A DNA stretch of 34,930 bases from Paludibacteraceae bacterium (GTDB lineage: Bacteria > Bacteroidota > Bacteroidia > Bacteroidales > Paludibacteraceae), in the NCBI GenBank assembly GCA_017550335.1, contig JAFZPM010000023.1, positions 1 to 34,930 of the forward strand, in the 5' to 3' direction. Position 1 is the first letter of the stretch, and each line of letters begins with the position of its first letter. Positions 33,549 through 34,930 of the stretch are shown one piece after another. The notes beneath the pieces are model-generated. The model worked only from the letters and a program-made list of their open reading frames with translations. It was not told the origin of the DNA and made no database searches. The translations under genes and the position numbers were made by a program.

Positions 33549-34598
33549 TCAATCCACCTTCGACGCTGTGTCTTCCGGGTCGAACAATTGCTTTTGGGCG
33601 GTCACATGCGGAAGGAATCTTATCGCAAGAGGTATGATGACCAGGTAGGAAAGCACCATGATAACCCAAAACATCAAGGCTGTATAGTAAGGATCGATGT
33701 ATTCTGACGCACGAATCACGAAGGGGGTTCCTATGCGGAGAAGGATGCCATGGGTGAGCAATAGGATGATGGAATAGCGCCCGAGGTAGGAAATGAGCGG
33801 GAGACGGACAATCCATGAGGCAAGTATGATGACCGTGAAAGAGCCCGCTATGCCATACACGTAAAACCGCAGGAAATTCATATCTGTCTCTCCGAGAAAA
33901 TAGGAGGTCAAGGCAATAACCCCTATAAGTACCAACAGGATCAGACCTTTACGCAACGGCTCCATCCTTGGATTGCCCAATCCCCTAAACATATCCTTTT
34001 CAGCCATTATGTGTCCCAGGAAAAAAATCGGTACATATTTTAGCATGTTGCAAAGATTCCCGATATCCGCGTTGAGGAGATGCGCGAAATAGAACCCCAT
34101 CACCGCACAACACGAGACCATCCCGAACATGGCCAATCTCGCATGATTCGGGAAAAACCTTTCGCCTAGCCTGTGAATCGCCCAGAACAACAGGTTCGTC
34201 AGGAAAAGACACCATAGGAACCATAAAGGGATGTTGGGATATTCTCCCGGCCATATAAAGGCCCACAACGACTCCCAGCCCAGCACGGTATTGTAATTCA
34301 TTCCGAAAAGCTGATGCGTCAGGTTCGGGATGATGACCGCAGACATCAGATAAAAAAACACGAACGGCACCAATAGACTATTGACCTTCTTGATGAGGAA
34401 TTTGCGGAACCCATCCCCCTCCCGGAAGAATGCACCTGCGATGAAGAAGAACGGGGGAACCATGCAGGAGGAAAAGAGTACCGACTCCACAATAGGGTCG
34501 TACGACACATCCTTTATGCCTTTGATATGGAAAAGCATCACTAGGCAGATGCTTATCCCCTTTGCCAAATCTATGTAATCTATTCTGTTTGAACTCAT
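33549..34598 (-). CDS. Membrane acyltransferase (acyltransferase family 3)
   Basis: 349 aa, about ten membrane helices. The N-terminus RIDYIDLAKGISICLVMLFH holds the histidine (His24) conserved in family-3 acyltransferases, which move acetyl or other acyl groups onto sugars of cell-surface polymers. PFFFIAGAFF (49-58), IPLWFLWCLFLTN and the C-terminal LGRYSIILLLTHGIL segment are typical. The target glycan is unknown. It converges with the DUF4015-like gene 29 bp away, and no clear terminator lies between. Confidence 0.88.
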   Translation of the reverse strand: MSSNRIDYIDLAKGISICLVMLFHIKGIKDVSYDPIVESVLFSSCMVPPFFFIAGAFFREGDGFRKFLIKKVNSLLVPFVFFYLMSAVIIPNLTHQLFGMNYNTVLGWESLWAFIWPGEYPNIPLWFLWCLFLTNLLFWAIHRLGERFFPNHARLAMFGMVSCCAVMGFYFAHLLNADIGNLCNMLKYVPIFFLGHIMAEKDMFRGLGNPRMEPLRKGLILLVLIGVIALTSYFLGETDMNFLRFYVYGIAGSFTVIILASWIVRLPLISYLGRYSIILLLTHGILLRIGTPFVIRASEYIDPYYTALMFWVIMVLSYLVIIPLAIRFLPHVTAQKQLFDPEDTASKVD

Positions 34599-34897
34599 AT
34601 CTGACGTCGGGAAGAAGAAGTTTGTTACAGACTATCCTTCCTTCCCAACAAGACACAAAGTTATAAATAATTCACAACCCCTCATTCATAATTCATAATT
34701 GACTTCGTCGAACTATTGTTTCATAATTCACACCATGTGTTAATGTGTTTTCGGTGCCCTAGGCATCCGGTGTTTGTCGGTCAGGCGCAGTAGTTCCTAT
34801 GTTTGTAAAAAAAACAGACAAGAAACAGAAAAAGAGCGTTAAAATTTGTAAGTTTAAAAGTCAAAGGTAAAACGAACAAATAAAAACGCCCTCATAT
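34599..34897. other. Intergenic region without a gene
   Basis: AT-rich, with several repeats of TTCATAATTCA (around 34684-34730). TAAGTTTA (about 34849) is a near miss to a plus-strand -7 box. I see no gene or stable fold. Confidence 0.5.
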
Positions 34898-34930
34898 ATG
34901 CAAAGGAACAATTTTAATTTTAGAAATCAA
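34898..34930 (+). CDS. Possible start of a further gene (cut by window edge)
   Basis: ATG at 34898 opens 11 codons (MQRNNFNFRNQ) without a stop before the edge, about 45 nt after the weak -7 box. Too short to identify. Confidence 0.25.
   Translation, partial: MQRNNFNFRNQ

Overview
The window looks like a chromosome segment of a Bacteroidales-type bacterium (phylum Bacteroidota). Three things point there. Several genes carry promoters of the Bacteroidota form (TTG or TTTG, 19-20 nt, TAnnTTTG). There are very large secreted proteins, one ending in a type IX secretion (T9SS) type A sorting domain. Core genes are of the types found in this phylum: metY-type sulfhydrylase, dnaX, murB, an AmpG-like transporter with a large loop, and a DUF4015-like putative glycoside hydrolase. 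No rRNA, insertion sequence or CRISPR array was seen.

Layout. (1) 1-2741, minus: the first 913 codons of a secreted multidomain protein (two jelly-roll/Ig-like blocks, then 306-bp coding repeats), cut by the window edge. (2) 3000-6031, minus: four Crp/Fnr-like regulators, which are two copies of one A-B gene pair, each with its own promoter. A GC-rich intergenic block with paired segments separates them. (3) 6386-9646, plus: metY with promoter and terminator, then dnaX, whose gamma and tau-specific parts lie in different frames that meet at a run of 11 A. (4) 9650-10870: a gene-poor stretch with three terminator-like hairpins and one doubtful small minus-strand gene. (5) 10870-14143: murB (minus), tRNA-His(GTG) and the AmpG-like transporter (plus).

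(6) 14153-31740 is the accessory heart of the window. A two-gene minus-strand module (about 180 aa protein, then about 500 aa protein) occurs complete at 14153-16242 and 28764-30814, and a third time at 30884-31740 with the large gene truncated. The complete copies share 920-bp direct repeats exactly 14,587 bp apart. Between them sits a plus-strand operon: a small barrel-like exported protein, a lipoprotein with a PKD-like domain, and a 3,468-aa cell-surface protein with many Ig-like modules and a T9SS tail. All three modules share a promoter, an upstream 13-nt element (GTATTTTTAACAC on the coding strand) and a strong AGGAGG ribosome site. (7) 32083-34598: a DUF4015-like putative glycoside hydrolase lipoprotein (plus) and a membrane acyltransferase (minus). 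A possible further gene starts at 34898.

How the parts may work together: the 16.5-28.5 kb operon probably builds a surface adhesin exported by T9SS, with the barrel and lipoprotein as likely outer-membrane partners (inference). The duplicated module has no function I can recognise. Its copy number, mosaic sequence and shared control suggest a diversifying accessory family, possibly of immunity or conflict type (weak inference). All identifications are from reading the sequence; no database search was run.
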